Positions 23,696 to 32,085 of a DNA stretch of 64,000 nucleotides are shown here, one piece after another. The notes below the pieces were generated by a model. It had not been told where the DNA came from and searched no databases. It worked only from the letters and a program-made list of their open reading frames with translations. Every line of letters begins with the position of its first letter. The stretch's first letter is position 1. Source of the DNA: Lichenibacterium ramalinae. GTDB taxonomy: Bacteria; Pseudomonadota; Alphaproteobacteria; Rhizobiales; Beijerinckiaceae. The position numbers and the translations under genes are program-made. Where the stretch lies: positions 1-64,000 of the forward strand of contig NZ_QYBC01000013.1 in assembly GCF_004137085.1 (NCBI RefSeq), written 5' to 3'.

Positions 23696-24280
23696 GTGGT
23701 GATCCTGGGGCTGACGGGTTCGATCGGCATGGGCAAGTCGACCACGGCGGCGATGTTCCGCGACGCGGGCGTTCCGGTCTTCGACGCCGATGCCGCCGTG
23801 CACGCGCTGTATCGCGGCGTCGCCGTGGCGCCGATCGAGGCGGCTTTCCCGGGCGTCGTCCGGGACGGCGCGGTCGACCGCGAACTCCTGCGCCAGCGCG
23901 TGCTCGACGACGCGGCCGTGCTGCGCCGCCTCGAAGCCATCGTGCATCCGCTGGTGCAGGGCGAGCGCGCCGCCTTCCTGGATGCGGCGCGGCGCGCCGG
24001 CGCCGAGCTCGTCGTGCTCGACATCCCGCTGCTCTTCGAGACGGGCGGCGAGGCCGCCGTCGACGCCGTGGCGGTGGTGACGGCCCCCGAGCCTGTGCAG
24101 AAGGCCCGGGTGCTCGCCCGTCCCGGCATGACGGAGGCGCGGCTCTCGGCTATCGTGAAGCAGCAGCTGCCCGACGCCGAGAAGCGCGCCCGCGCCCGCT
24201 TCGTCATCGACACGGGCGCCGGACTCGCCGCGGCCCGGGCGCAGGTGCTGGCCGTCATCGCGGCCCTGACCCAGGCATAA
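23696..24280 (+). CDS. coaE: Dephospho-CoA kinase
   Basis: '[37 protein letters not shown]' carries the P-loop and the Asp of CoaE. '[14 protein letters not shown]' and '[37 protein letters not shown]' are also diagnostic. It phosphorylates dephospho-CoA, the last step of CoA synthesis. GTG 23696 has GGGAG 8 nt upstream; ATG 23675 would add seven residues. It precedes dnaQ by 9 nt, a coupling common in this order of bacteria. Confidence 0.93.
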   Translation: MVILGLTGSIGMGKSTTAAMFRDAGVPVFDADAAVHALYRGVAVAPIEAAFPGVVRDGAVDRELLRQRVLDDAAVLRRLEAIVHPLVQGERAAFLDAARRAGAELVVLDIPLLFETGGEAAVDAVAVVTAPEPVQKARVLARPGMTEARLSAIVKQQLPDAEKRARARFVIDTGAGLAAARAQVLAVIAALTQA

Positions 24281-24289
24281 GGCACGCCG

Positions 24290-25003
24290 ATGCGCGAGAT
24301 CGTCCTCGACACCGAGACCACCGGCCTCGACCCCAAGACGGGCGACCGGCTGTGCGAGATCGCCGGCATCGAGATCATCAATCATATCCCGACCGGCAAC
24401 CGCTACCACGTCTTCATCAACCCCGAGCGCGACATGCCGGAGGGGGCGTTCAAGGTGCACGGCCTGTCGGCGGAGTTCCTCGCCGGCCATCCCGTCTTCG
24501 CCCGGCAGGTCGACGGCTTCCTGGATTTCGTGCGCGGCGCCAAGCTCGTGATCCACAACGCCGAATTCGACATGCGCTTCATCAACCACGAGCTCGGGCT
24601 GCTGAAGAAGCCGCCGATCCCCATGGACGACGTGATCGACACGCTCGCCATGGCGCGCCGTCGCCACCCCGGCGCGCCGAACTCGCTCGACGCGCTCTGC
24701 TCCCGCTACAGGATCGACACGTCCAAGCGCGTGAAGCACGGCGCCATGATCGACGTGGAGCTGCTGGCGGAAGTCTACGCCGAGCTGTCGGGCGGCCGGC
24801 AGACGAGCTTCGGCCTCGGCCCCCGCGCCCCCGCGCGCGAGGCCGGCGGCATCGTGGCGAAGCCCCTGCAGCGCCCCGCCCCGCTGCCGTCGGCCCTGAC
24901 GCCCGAGGAGGATGCCGCCCACGCGGCCTTCGTCGACGGCATGGGCCCCAAGGCCATCTGGCTCCAATACGCCGCCGCCGAGGCGCAGCGGGCGGCGGGT
25001 TAG
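24290..25003 (+). CDS. dnaQ: DNA polymerase III epsilon subunit (proofreading exonuclease)
   Basis: The 237-aa protein opens 'MREIVLDTETTGLDP' (ExoI, DxE), continues with 'HNAEFDMRFINHELG' (ExoII), and has 'RVKHGAMIDVELLAEVY' (ExoIII, H...D). This is the DEDDh set of DnaQ. The C-terminal 60 residues form the polymerase-binding tail. It edits replication errors as part of the Pol III core. It is co-transcribed with coaE. Its last 4 nt overlap the convergent nucleotidyltransferase-like gene. Confidence 0.95.
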   Translation: MREIVLDTETTGLDPKTGDRLCEIAGIEIINHIPTGNRYHVFINPERDMPEGAFKVHGLSAEFLAGHPVFARQVDGFLDFVRGAKLVIHNAEFDMRFINHELGLLKKPPIPMDDVIDTLAMARRRHPGAPNSLDALCSRYRIDTSKRVKHGAMIDVELLAEVYAELSGGRQTSFGLGPRAPAREAGGIVAKPLQRPAPLPSALTPEEDAAHAAFVDGMGPKAIWLQYAAAEAQRAAG

Positions 25004-25578
25004 GACCGGCCCGGGCGCAGACGGTCCGACAGCGCAGCGAGCCGCCGGTCGACCTCGTCGGGCGCGGGCGCGTTCGGGTTGCCGATCGACGTGGCGCGCG
25101 CCGCCATGGCCGGGAGGCTGAGGACGCCGGTCGACAGGCCCGCCTCGAGCCAAGCCCGGTCTGTCTCGCGCCAGGCACAGAGCTGCGATAGCGCGATGTC
25201 GTTCACCTCCGGACAGAGGCAGACGACGCCCGGGCTGTTCGGCAACGCGTAGCGGACGGCCCTCGTCGCCCAATCGTCCGGCAGACAGGCCGTGAACGGA
25301 CCGACGCCGTGTGCGTCGTAGCCGAAGGCTTCGTCGAAGGGCGAGCCCTCGCCGATGGAGCCGTCGATGAGGTCGGAAATGGCGTCGCCGTCCGGGACGT
25401 CCGGCACGGAGATGTCGATCTCGCGCGTCTCCATCAGATCGAGCGGCACGGTCTTCAGCTGTGCGATGACGGCTCCCGTGCCGACGATGACGAACGTGTC
25501 CCGGCCGGTGACGCCTGTCGCAGCCCGCACGAGGTGGGCGATATCGGCCTTCCGAAGATAACGAGACCTTTTCGTCAC
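25000..25578 (-). CDS. DUF6036-like nucleotidyltransferase-fold protein
   Basis: The 192-aa protein starts at a GTG inside a GTGA overlap with the upstream gene. 'FVIVGTGAVIAQLKTVPLDLMETREIDISVPDVPDGDAISDLIDG' has the G(G/T)xA and xDID layout of the minimal nucleotidyltransferase fold seen in AbiEii and DUF6036 proteins. A C-terminal helical part follows. With its small, tightly coupled upstream partner it looks like a two-gene toxin-antitoxin-type module, but the pairing has not been shown to be toxic. The assignment to DUF6036 is from pattern memory. Confidence 0.55.
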   Translation of the reverse strand: MTKRSRYLRKADIAHLVRAATGVTGRDTFVIVGTGAVIAQLKTVPLDLMETREIDISVPDVPDGDAISDLIDGSIGEGSPFDEAFGYDAHGVGPFTACLPDDWATRAVRYALPNSPGVVCLCPEVNDIALSQLCAWRETDRAWLEAGLSTGVLSLPAMAARATSIGNPNAPAPDEVDRRLAALSDRLRPGRS

Positions 25579-25928
25579 GCGACGAGACCCGTCGACGCCG
25601 GAGCGTCGAGCGGGACGCGCGCCATCACCAGCAGCCGCGCCCGGACCGGCCCCGACAGCCCGCCGAAGGATGGCGCCGTTTCGCGCGCATCATCGCCCCG
25701 CGCGCCGCGCTCCGTCAGCCGCGCCGCCACCGCCGCCGCCCCCTCGTCGAGCAGCGCCGACCACAGCGCGTGGGCATGGCGGCGCTGCGGGATGTCGCGC
25801 GTGAAGCGGTCGAGATGGCGGCGCCCCGCCTCCAGCACGGACGCGTCGGCCAGGATGCGGCGCGCGTTCTCGCAGGCCACGAGATAGCCGTAACGCTGGT
25901 TGCGGTCGCGAAACCCGTCGGCCTCCAT
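25575..25928 (-). CDS. Hypothetical partner of the nucleotidyltransferase-like gene
   Basis: The 117-aa protein starts MEADGFRDRNQRYGYLV with GGGGGAG about 9 nt upstream. It is helical: 'ACENARRILADASVLEAGRRHLDRFTRDIPQRRHAHALWSALLDEGAAAVAARL'. No family is recognised. Its stop overlaps the next start (GTGA), a coupling typical of antitoxin-toxin pairs with the first gene as antitoxin or regulator. Divergent eda starts 128 nt away. Confidence 0.55.
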   Translation of the reverse strand: MEADGFRDRNQRYGYLVACENARRILADASVLEAGRRHLDRFTRDIPQRRHAHALWSALLDEGAAAVAARLTERGARGDDARETAPSFGGLSGPVRARLLVMARVPLDAPASTGLVA

Positions 25929-26055
25929 GGCGCGTCTCCCCCGGTTCGCCCCGGCCAGCATAGGCGCCCCGCTGCGGGTGCCGCAACGCCGCTCGGCTTG
26001 CCGCACCCGGCCCGACCCGTTACGACTCGGGCCCTCCAACGAGGGGCGCCGCACC

Positions 26056-26715
26056 ATGATCGACACAGCGACCGATGACGTCTTCGCCCAGGCCTGCCGC
26101 TTCGGCGTGCTGCCCGTCATCGCCATCGAGGATGCCGCCCACGCCATCCCGCTGGCCGATGCGCTGGCCGAAGGCGGCCTGCCGGTGGCCGAGGTCACGT
26201 TTCGCACCAAGGCCGCCGCCGACGTCATGGCCCGGATGACGGCCGAGCGGCCGGACTTCACCGTCGGGGCCGGCACGGTGCTGGACCTCGATTCGCTCGC
26301 CGCGGCGCGCCAGAGCGGGGCCAGGTTCGGCCTGGCGCCGGGCTTCGACCCCGTCATCGTGCGGGAAGCCATGGCGGCCGGCTGGGCCTTCGCGCCCGGC
26401 ATCATGACGCCGTCCGAACTGTCGGCCGCGATGCGGCTCGGCTGCAGCCTGTGCAAGTTCTTCCCCGCCGGCACGGCCGGCGGCCCCAAGGCCCTCGCCG
26501 GCATCTCGGCGCCCTTCGCCCATCTCGGGATGCGCTTCATCCCGACGGGCGGCGTCGCGGTCGACAACCTCGGCGACTGGCTCAAGATGGACGTCATCGC
26601 GGCCGTGGGCGGCACCTGGATCGCCAAGACGGAGGACATCCGCGCGGGACGCTGGGCCGACATCACCCGCAACGCCAAGGCGGCGGTCGAGGCCGTGAAG
26701 CGGGTCCGGCCCTGA
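26056..26715 (+). CDS. eda: KDPG/KHG aldolase
   Basis: The 219-aa protein shows the Eda pattern 'GVLPVIAIEDAAHAIPLADALAEGGLPVAEVTFRT', 'VGAGTVLDLDSLAAARQSGARFGLAPGFDP', the Schiff-base Lys in 'LGCSLCKFFPAG' and 'FIPTGGV'. It cleaves 2-keto-3-deoxy-6-phosphogluconate to pyruvate and glyceraldehyde-3-phosphate, completing the Entner-Doudoroff path with edd at 17487. The ribosome site is weak (GAGG 13 nt upstream). The stop overlaps the likely start of the amidase gene. Confidence 0.94.
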   Translation: MIDTATDDVFAQACRFGVLPVIAIEDAAHAIPLADALAEGGLPVAEVTFRTKAAADVMARMTAERPDFTVGAGTVLDLDSLAAARQSGARFGLAPGFDPVIVREAMAAGWAFAPGIMTPSELSAAMRLGCSLCKFFPAGTAGGPKALAGISAPFAHLGMRFIPTGGVAVDNLGDWLKMDVIAAVGGTWIAKTEDIRAGRWADITRNAKAAVEAVKRVRP

Positions 26716-28058
26716 GCGGGCCGCTCCACGCGCCGACGAGCTTCTTCGGCGCGGATCCCGGGCGGTTCCGCTTCCGCGCCGCCGATGCGACGCGCGCCGG
26801 CGTGGACCGCGTCCTGGCCCTCGGCTTCGCCGAAGCCTCCAAGATCTTCACCCGCTTCGACGCCGACCGCGCCTTCGCGGTGGCCCGCGCTGTGGACCGC
26901 CGCAAGCGGGCCGGCGAGGACCTGCCGCTGCACGGCCTGCGGGTCTCCATCAAGGACCTGTTCGACGAGGCCGGCATCGTCACGACGGCCGGTTCGACCC
27001 TGATGCGCGACCGCGCGCCGGCCACCGCCGACGCGGTCGCGGTGGCGCGGCTGCTCGCCGCCGGCGCCGTGCCGTTCGGCCGCACCACGATGAGCGAGTT
27101 CGCCTATTCGGGCGTGGGGCTGAACCCGCATCACGGCACGCCCGGCAACGTGCGCGACCGCTCCCGCATCCCCGGCGGCTCCACGTCGGGCGGGGGTGTG
27201 TCGGTCGGGCTCGGGCTCTGCGACGCCGCGCTCGGCTCGGACACGGGCGGCTCCATCCGCATCCCGGCGGCGCTGAACGGCCTTGCCGGGTTCAAGCCCA
27301 GCCAGGGCAGCGTGCCGCTGGCCGGGGGTTTCCCGCTGTCGGGCACCTACGACAGCTTCGGTCCCATCGCGCCGACGGTGGCGGTCTGCGCCGCCATCTA
27401 CGCGGTCCTCTGCGGGGAGGCGAGGCCCGCCGCGCGGCGGCGCTCCGTGGCGGGGTTGCGGGTCGGCGTCGTGTCGACGGTGATGGCCGACGGGCTCGAC
27501 GACGCGGTCGGCGACCATTACGGGCGCGCCCTGGCGGAACTGTCGCGCGCCGGTGCGGTGCTGCGCGACATAGCGATCCCGTGCTTCGCCGAGGGCGACA
27601 TCAACGCCACCATCGTGTCGGCCGAGGCCCATGCGATCCACGCGCCCCATCTCGATCGGCTTGCGGCGCTCGGCGACCCGCGGGTGCTGCGGCGCATTCG
27701 CTCCGGGGCGGCCGTGGCGCCCGAGGCGCTGGCCGAGGCCCGCCGCCGCCGCGATGCCGCGCGGGCCACCTATGAGGCGGTGGCCCGCGAGGTCGACGTG
27801 CTGGTCGCCCCCACCCTGCCCGTCGTGGCGCCACGGATCGCCCAGGTCGAGCGCGACTTCGACCGGCTCAACGCCCTGGTGCTGCGCAACCCGTCGCGGG
27901 TCAACCTCGTCGACGGCTGCGCCGCGACCGTGCCGATGGGCGGGCCGGAGGGCCTCGCCACCGGGCTGACGGTGATGGGCCGCAACGGCGACGATTGGAG
28001 CGTGCTGGCCATCGCCGAGGCCATCGAGGCAGTGCTGGCGGGGGCCGGCGATAGGTAA
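26712..28058 (+). CDS. Amidase-signature-family hydrolase
   Basis: The Ser-cisSer-Lys triad is visible: Lys in 'HGLRVSIKDLFDEAG', cis-Ser in 'IPGGSTSGGGVSVGLG' and nucleophile Ser in 'GSDTGGSIRIPAALNG'. The domain is complete through 'LATGLTVMGRNGDDWSVLAIAEAIEA'. The start is unsettled: a CTG at 26712 overlaps the eda stop, while the first GTG (26802) would remove 30 residues; no clear ribosome site favours either. It acts on an amide bond of unknown substrate. It is translationally linked to eda by position, which is unusual company for this family. Confidence 0.8.
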   Translation: MSGPLHAPTSFFGADPGRFRFRAADATRAGVDRVLALGFAEASKIFTRFDADRAFAVARAVDRRKRAGEDLPLHGLRVSIKDLFDEAGIVTTAGSTLMRDRAPATADAVAVARLLAAGAVPFGRTTMSEFAYSGVGLNPHHGTPGNVRDRSRIPGGSTSGGGVSVGLGLCDAALGSDTGGSIRIPAALNGLAGFKPSQGSVPLAGGFPLSGTYDSFGPIAPTVAVCAAIYAVLCGEARPAARRRSVAGLRVGVVSTVMADGLDDAVGDHYGRALAELSRAGAVLRDIAIPCFAEGDINATIVSAEAHAIHAPHLDRLAALGDPRVLRRIRSGAAVAPEALAEARRRRDAARATYEAVAREVDVLVAPTLPVVAPRIAQVERDFDRLNALVLRNPSRVNLVDGCAATVPMGGPEGLATGLTVMGRNGDDWSVLAIAEAIEAVLAGAGDR

Positions 28059-28106
28059 GGTCTGGTCCCGCGACGGCTCGCGTCGCAGCGTCACCCCGAC
28101 AATGAA

Positions 28107-28132
28107 AAAGCCCCGGATCGCTCCGGGGCTTT
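28107..28132. terminator. Bidirectional terminator between amidase and BI-1 genes
   Basis: 11-bp arms (28107-28117 and 28122-28132) flank TCGC, with A and T tracts at the ends. It lies between two convergent genes. Confidence 0.88.
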
Positions 28133-28153
28133 CGGTCGTGGGCGGTGGCCGCC

Positions 28154-28933
28154 TCAGTTGTTGCGGTTGCCGGTCAGCTGGATCAGCGCCGTGAAGATGT
28201 TGATGAAGTCGAGGTACAGCATCAGAGCGCCGTTGACGGCCTTCTTGGTGGCGACCTCGTAGCCGTCATGCTCCCAGTACATCTCCTTGATGCGCTGGGT
28301 GTCCCAGGCCGTGAGGCCGGCGAAGATGCCGACGGCCAGGATCGAGATGCCGAACTGCAGCGCCGAGCTGTGGACGAACATGTTCACGATCATGACGACG
28401 AAGAGGCCGACGAGGCCCATCACCAGGAACGACCCCATCGCGGTCAGGTCGCGCTTGGTCGTGTAGCCGTAGAGGCTGAGGCCGGCGAAGGCCGCGGCGG
28501 TCTCGAAGAAGGCCAGGAACACCGACTGGCCCGTGTAGACCAGCAGGATCGACGACAGCGACAGGCCCATCACCGCCGAGAAGGCGAAGAACATGTTGCG
28601 CGCCGACGCGGCGGACATCCGGTCGATCCGGAAGGAGAAGAAGAAGATGAAGGCCAGCGGTGCCAGCATCACCACGTAACGCAGCGGGCTGCCGTAGAGC
28701 GCGTAGCCGAAGCTCGTGAGGTAGAAGCTGTGGAAGCGCACGGCGGCATCGGCCGGATCGGTCGTCACGGCCAGCAGGTTGGTGCCGAGCGCGACGAGGC
28801 CGGTGATGGCGAGGCCGAGCACCATGTTGTTGTAGACGCCCAGCATGTAGGCGCGGAGGCCCTGGTCGACGTCTGCGCCGGCCCGGGCCGCGGTGCCGCC
28901 CCAGCGGTACGACGGATTGCGGTAGTCGGACAT
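28154..28933 (-). CDS. Bax inhibitor-1 / YccA-family membrane protein
   Basis: The 259-aa protein has seven hydrophobic segments and the family marks 'MLGVYNNMVLGLAITGLVALG', 'GLSLSSILLVYTGQSVFLAFFETAAAFAGLSLYGYTTKRDL', 'LTAWDTQRIKEMY' and 'NGALMLYLDFINIFTALIQL'. Members are inner-membrane proteins linked to membrane protein quality control or calcium leak. AGGGG lies 8 nt before the ATG. It is monocistronic, with a terminator after it. Confidence 0.93.
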   Translation of the reverse strand: MSDYRNPSYRWGGTAARAGADVDQGLRAYMLGVYNNMVLGLAITGLVALGTNLLAVTTDPADAAVRFHSFYLTSFGYALYGSPLRYVVMLAPLAFIFFFSFRIDRMSAASARNMFFAFSAVMGLSLSSILLVYTGQSVFLAFFETAAAFAGLSLYGYTTKRDLTAMGSFLVMGLVGLFVVMIVNMFVHSSALQFGISILAVGIFAGLTAWDTQRIKEMYWEHDGYEVATKKAVNGALMLYLDFINIFTALIQLTGNRNN

Positions 28934-29061
28934 GAAATCCCCTCTGGTGCGGGCGACCCGATACCCCGGTGCGCCGAACTCTGACGGGAATATGGCTCCG
29001 GGCCGGAAAAGCGACAAGGCCGCGGAGGCCGCCAACCGGGCTCGAAGCGCCCCCGGGGCCA

Positions 29062-29751
29062 TTAAATCTCGGTAAGCTTGACCGGCGGCCCACCGGCCGA
29101 GAGGCCGCCCAGGCACAGGCGTGCCATTGTGGCGACGAGCGCGTCGAGCCCCGCGGCGTCGAGCGCGACGGAGAAGGGCGGCCGCGCCCAGTAGTCGGCA
29201 TCGCGCACGAAGGTGATGGCCTGGCCGACCATCCAGGCCGTCGCGATGGCGACGGCAGCCTCGTCGTCACCCGGCCGCAGGCGCCGCACGATCAAGCCTG
29301 CCAGCACGGAGGGGGCGAAGGGCTTCTCCTCCTGCAGCCGGCGCCCCACGGCGGTCGGCCGCAGTTGCTCCCAGGCGAAGACGCGCAGGTGACGCCGGTC
29401 CTCCGGGCCCTCGGCCAGCGGGGCCAGCATCTGCCGCAGGAACCGCCGCACGGTTTCCTCCGGCGCATGGCTGCCGACCGCCGCGGCATCGAGCAGCGGC
29501 GTCGCGCCGACGCGGTCGCGCACCGCTTCGAGCACGGCCCGGTAGAGGCCCTCCTTGCCGCCGAAATGATAGGTGATGCCGCCCTGGTTGACCTCGGCCT
29601 TGGCGGTGATGTCGCGCACCGACGCCGCCTCGTAGCCGTGCTCGGCGAAGGCTTCGATCCCGGCGAGCAGCAGCGCGCGGCGCGTGGCCTCGGCCTGCCG
29701 CGAGGACGGGCGGGCCGGGACGCGGCCCTCGGCGAGCGTGGTGTCGTTCAC
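29062..29751 (-). CDS. TetR-family regulator (CecR/DUF1956-like)
   Basis: The 229-aa protein has an N-terminal HTH ('RRALLLAGIEAFAEHGYEAASVRDITAKAEVNQGGITYHFGGKEGLYRAVLEAV', residues 24-78). Its C-terminal ligand domain matches the CecR group ('ETVRRFLRQMLAPLAEGPEDRRHLRVFAWEQLRPT'). The GTG start overlaps the stop of the upstream gene (GTGA). A perfect 11-bp inverted repeat upstream of that gene at 30394-30420 is the likely operator, giving autoregulation of the pair. The inducer is unknown. Confidence 0.88.
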   Translation of the reverse strand: MNDTTLAEGRVPARPSSRQAEATRRALLLAGIEAFAEHGYEAASVRDITAKAEVNQGGITYHFGGKEGLYRAVLEAVRDRVGATPLLDAAAVGSHAPEETVRRFLRQMLAPLAEGPEDRRHLRVFAWEQLRPTAVGRRLQEEKPFAPSVLAGLIVRRLRPGDDEAAVAIATAWMVGQAITFVRDADYWARPPFSVALDAAGLDALVATMARLCLGGLSAGGPPVKLTEI

Positions 29752-30371
29752 GGGACCTGGGGGACCACGCGGGCCACGAGGGACTCGCCGGCCGAGGCCG
29801 TGAGAGTCCAGGCGGCTCGCGCCGTGGAAACGACCTTCGGCAGCACGCTCGGCAAGATCGTCGGCAAGATCGTCGGCATGGCCGACGGCAGGATCGCCGC
29901 CATGAAGCCACCGTCGTCCCGCCCGGGCTCGGGCCGCGTCGCCGCCACGGGCTGGGCGGCGGTGACGACGGCGGCCGACGAAGCGAGGCGGGGCATGGCC
30001 TCGGCGGGCACGGCGCCGTGGCGCGCTTCGGTGCGCGGCATGGCGCGGACCGGCTTCGGCACCCGGCGCTCGACCGCCGGCGGGAGCGCGACGTCGGCGG
30101 ACGGCGTCGCGGCGACGAGGCGCACCGCCGACGGCACCACATGGGGGGCCGACATGGCGTCGAGCCCGTCATAGGCGACCGGCGTGATGGCCCGGGCGGC
30201 GAACTTGCCGCCGCTGGTCAGTTCGGGCTGCGAGGCCGGCGCCTCGGAAAGCACCGGCTTGGGCAGCGCCGTGTAGATCAGCGACGCCAGCGCGGTCGCC
30301 CCGACGGAGGCCGCCACCTGGGCCACCCATTTCGCCGCGCAGCGCGGCAGGCCAGATCTCGTGCGCAGCAT
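29748..30371 (-). CDS. Hypothetical protein co-transcribed with the TetR gene
   Basis: The 207-aa protein starts MLRTRSGLPRCAAKW and has a hydrophobic stretch near residues 17-35 ('VAQVAASVGATALASLIYTAL') that could be a membrane anchor. The rest is Pro/Ala/Val-rich and looks disordered, with a repeated 'PSAMPTILPTILPSVLPKVV' segment. No domain is recognised. It begins 22 nt from the palindromic operator and ends in a GTGA overlap with tetR, so it is the first gene of an autoregulated operon. Confidence 0.6.
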   Translation of the reverse strand: MLRTRSGLPRCAAKWVAQVAASVGATALASLIYTALPKPVLSEAPASQPELTSGGKFAARAITPVAYDGLDAMSAPHVVPSAVRLVAATPSADVALPPAVERRVPKPVRAMPRTEARHGAVPAEAMPRLASSAAVVTAAQPVAATRPEPGRDDGGFMAAILPSAMPTILPTILPSVLPKVVSTARAAWTLTASAGESLVARVVPQVP

Positions 30372-30393
30372 CGACGACGCCTCTTCCGTTCCT

Positions 30394-30420
30394 ACGACCG
30401 TATGAACATCATACGGTCGT
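30394..30420. promoter_or_regulatory. TetR-type operator
   Basis: ACGACCGTATG and CATACGGTCGT form a perfect inverted repeat around AACAT. It lies 22 nt upstream of the minus-strand gene at 30371, overlapping its probable promoter region. Confidence 0.75.
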
Positions 30421-30479
30421 TTGAGGCGAAGCTGAGGCCGGGTTCTTTCGCCCCGTCGTCGGCCCGGGGCATCTCGGCG

Positions 30480-30953
30480 TCAGCTCGACACGGCCCAGGG
30501 TGGCAGCGGACGGGAGCGCGGGCGCGTCACGGCGGAGACCCGCTCGGCGAGGCGCTCGGCATCGACCGAGGCTGCGTGGACGAGGCGCTCGGCATTGTCC
30601 GAGGCTCCGGGGGCGAGGCGCTCGGCATCGGCCGGCGCCTGGCGGGCGGCACGGGCCAGGGTCAAGGATACGACCGTGCCGCCCCCCGCAGGCTCGGCCG
30701 GGTCGCGATCGGTGAACCTCACCCCGACGGCGCCCTCGCCGCGCCACACCACCCGGACCGGACGCGGCGCCTGGCCCGGCCCGACTGCGAGCGTTGCATC
30801 GGCGGGCAGGCCCTGCGCTGCCGCGACGAGGAGGCGGGCCCCGCCGGGCGACAGGTCGCGCAGGACGCAATCGACCCCGCCGCCCGTTCCGGGCCCGGCG
30901 AGGCGACCGGCCTCGAACGCGCGGCGTCTGTCGTGGTTGCGGCGGTTGTGCAT
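30480..30953 (-). CDS. PilZ-domain protein with C-terminal short repeats
   Basis: The start at 30953 ([14 protein letters not shown]) has AGGGG 8 nt upstream. Residues 1-90 match PilZ: '[15 protein letters not shown]' as the RxxxR c-di-GMP motif region, then '[17 protein letters not shown]' (D.S.GG) and '[17 protein letters not shown]'. The C-terminal 55 residues hold three repeats of a [S/A]-[D/V]-(N/D)AERL motif. It is a probable c-di-GMP-responsive cytoplasmic protein. It is divergent from the chorismate mutase operon. Confidence 0.85.
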   Translation of the reverse strand: MHNRRNHDRRRAFEAGRLAGPGTGGGVDCVLRDLSPGGARLLVAAAQGLPADATLAVGPGQAPRPVRVVWRGEGAVGVRFTDRDPAEPAGGGTVVSLTLARAARQAPADAERLAPGASDNAERLVHAASVDAERLAERVSAVTRPRSRPLPPWAVSS

Positions 30954-31150
30954 GGCGAGCCCCTGTTCGCGGCACGAACGAATTGAACAAAGTGTTAGCA
31001 AGGCTCGGACCGCCGCCGGTTGTCGCGAAACATGGCAACGGCGAGGCGGGACAACGCGGGTCTTGGCGGGCCCGAAGGCCTCCGACAGGCTTTGCGTCCC
31101 CGCCGCCACCCCGATACAAGGCGGGACCCGCCGCCGCCGAAACCCCCGCC

Positions 31151-32059
31151 ATGACCAGCACGCCCAAAGCCCCAGATGCCGCCGGACGGGCCGAGACGCT
31201 GGGCGATCTCCGGGTCGAGATCGACCGGATCGATGCCGCCATGCACGAGAACCTCATGGCGCGCGGCGCCATCATCGATCGGCTGATCGCCGTGAAGGCC
31301 CGGGCCGGCGGCGGGTCGGCCTTCCGGCCGGACCGGGAAGCCTCCATGATGCGCCACATCGCCGAGCGCCACCGCGGGCGCCTGCCGCTCGACACGGTGG
31401 AGGGCATCTGGCGCATCATCATCTCGACCTTCACGTTCATCCAGGCCGGCTACGCCGTGCATGCCGACACCGCGGCCGGCGATGCCGCCATGCGGGATTC
31501 GGCGCGGTTCCACTTCGGCTTCACGGTGCCGCTCCACACCCAGGACGGGCCGGCGGCCGTCATCGCGGCGGTGCGCCGCGCGGGTTCCGACCTCGGCCTG
31601 ATCCGGCTCGGAGGCGGCGTCGCGGCGGGCCCGTGGTGGCGCGGTCTCGTCGGCCCCGACGCCCCCAAGGTCATCGCCCGCCTGCCCTTCGTGGAACGGC
31701 CCGACCATCCGGCCGGCATGCCGGTGGTCGTGGTGGCCATGGCGTCCGCCGCCACGCCGGCGACCGAGGTCCTGCTTCACAGCGTGTGGGTCGAGCGCTG
31801 GCGCGACGGCATCCCGGCCGCGGCGGCTGCCGAGGGCGGCGAGATTCTCGAACAGACGGCGGCGGCCGGCGGCCTCGCGCTGCTGGTGGCGATGCCCGGC
31901 GCGGCGGAAGGGCCCGCCGAGGGCCTGGCCGAGGCCTCGGCCGTCCGGTTGCAGGCGGCGCTGTCGGCGGTCGCGGGCGACGTGCGGGTCGCGCCCGTCG
32001 GCAGCCACGCCGCCCGCTACGACTTCGCCGCCGTCTCCGCCCCTGCCGTCCCGGCCTGA
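31151..32059 (+). CDS. Chorismate mutase (AroQ class) with C-terminal extension
   Basis: Residues 14-90 form the AroQ helix bundle: '[37 protein letters not shown]', '[37 protein letters not shown]'. It has the conserved Arg, Lys and Glu/Arg positions. The remaining about 200 residues look like a PheA-type prephenate-binding or ACT-like region but lack clear dehydratase motifs. It converts chorismate to prephenate. It opens an operon with a HisC-type aminotransferase and prephenate dehydrogenase. Confidence 0.88.
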   Translation: MTSTPKAPDAAGRAETLGDLRVEIDRIDAAMHENLMARGAIIDRLIAVKARAGGGSAFRPDREASMMRHIAERHRGRLPLDTVEGIWRIIISTFTFIQAGYAVHADTAAGDAAMRDSARFHFGFTVPLHTQDGPAAVIAAVRRAGSDLGLIRLGGGVAAGPWWRGLVGPDAPKVIARLPFVERPDHPAGMPVVVVAMASAATPATEVLLHSVWVERWRDGIPAAAAAEGGEILEQTAAAGGLALLVAMPGAAEGPAEGLAEASAVRLQAALSAVAGDVRVAPVGSHAARYDFAAVSAPAVPA

Positions 32060-32085
32060 CACAAGCGTCCCGAGAAGCCACAGCC

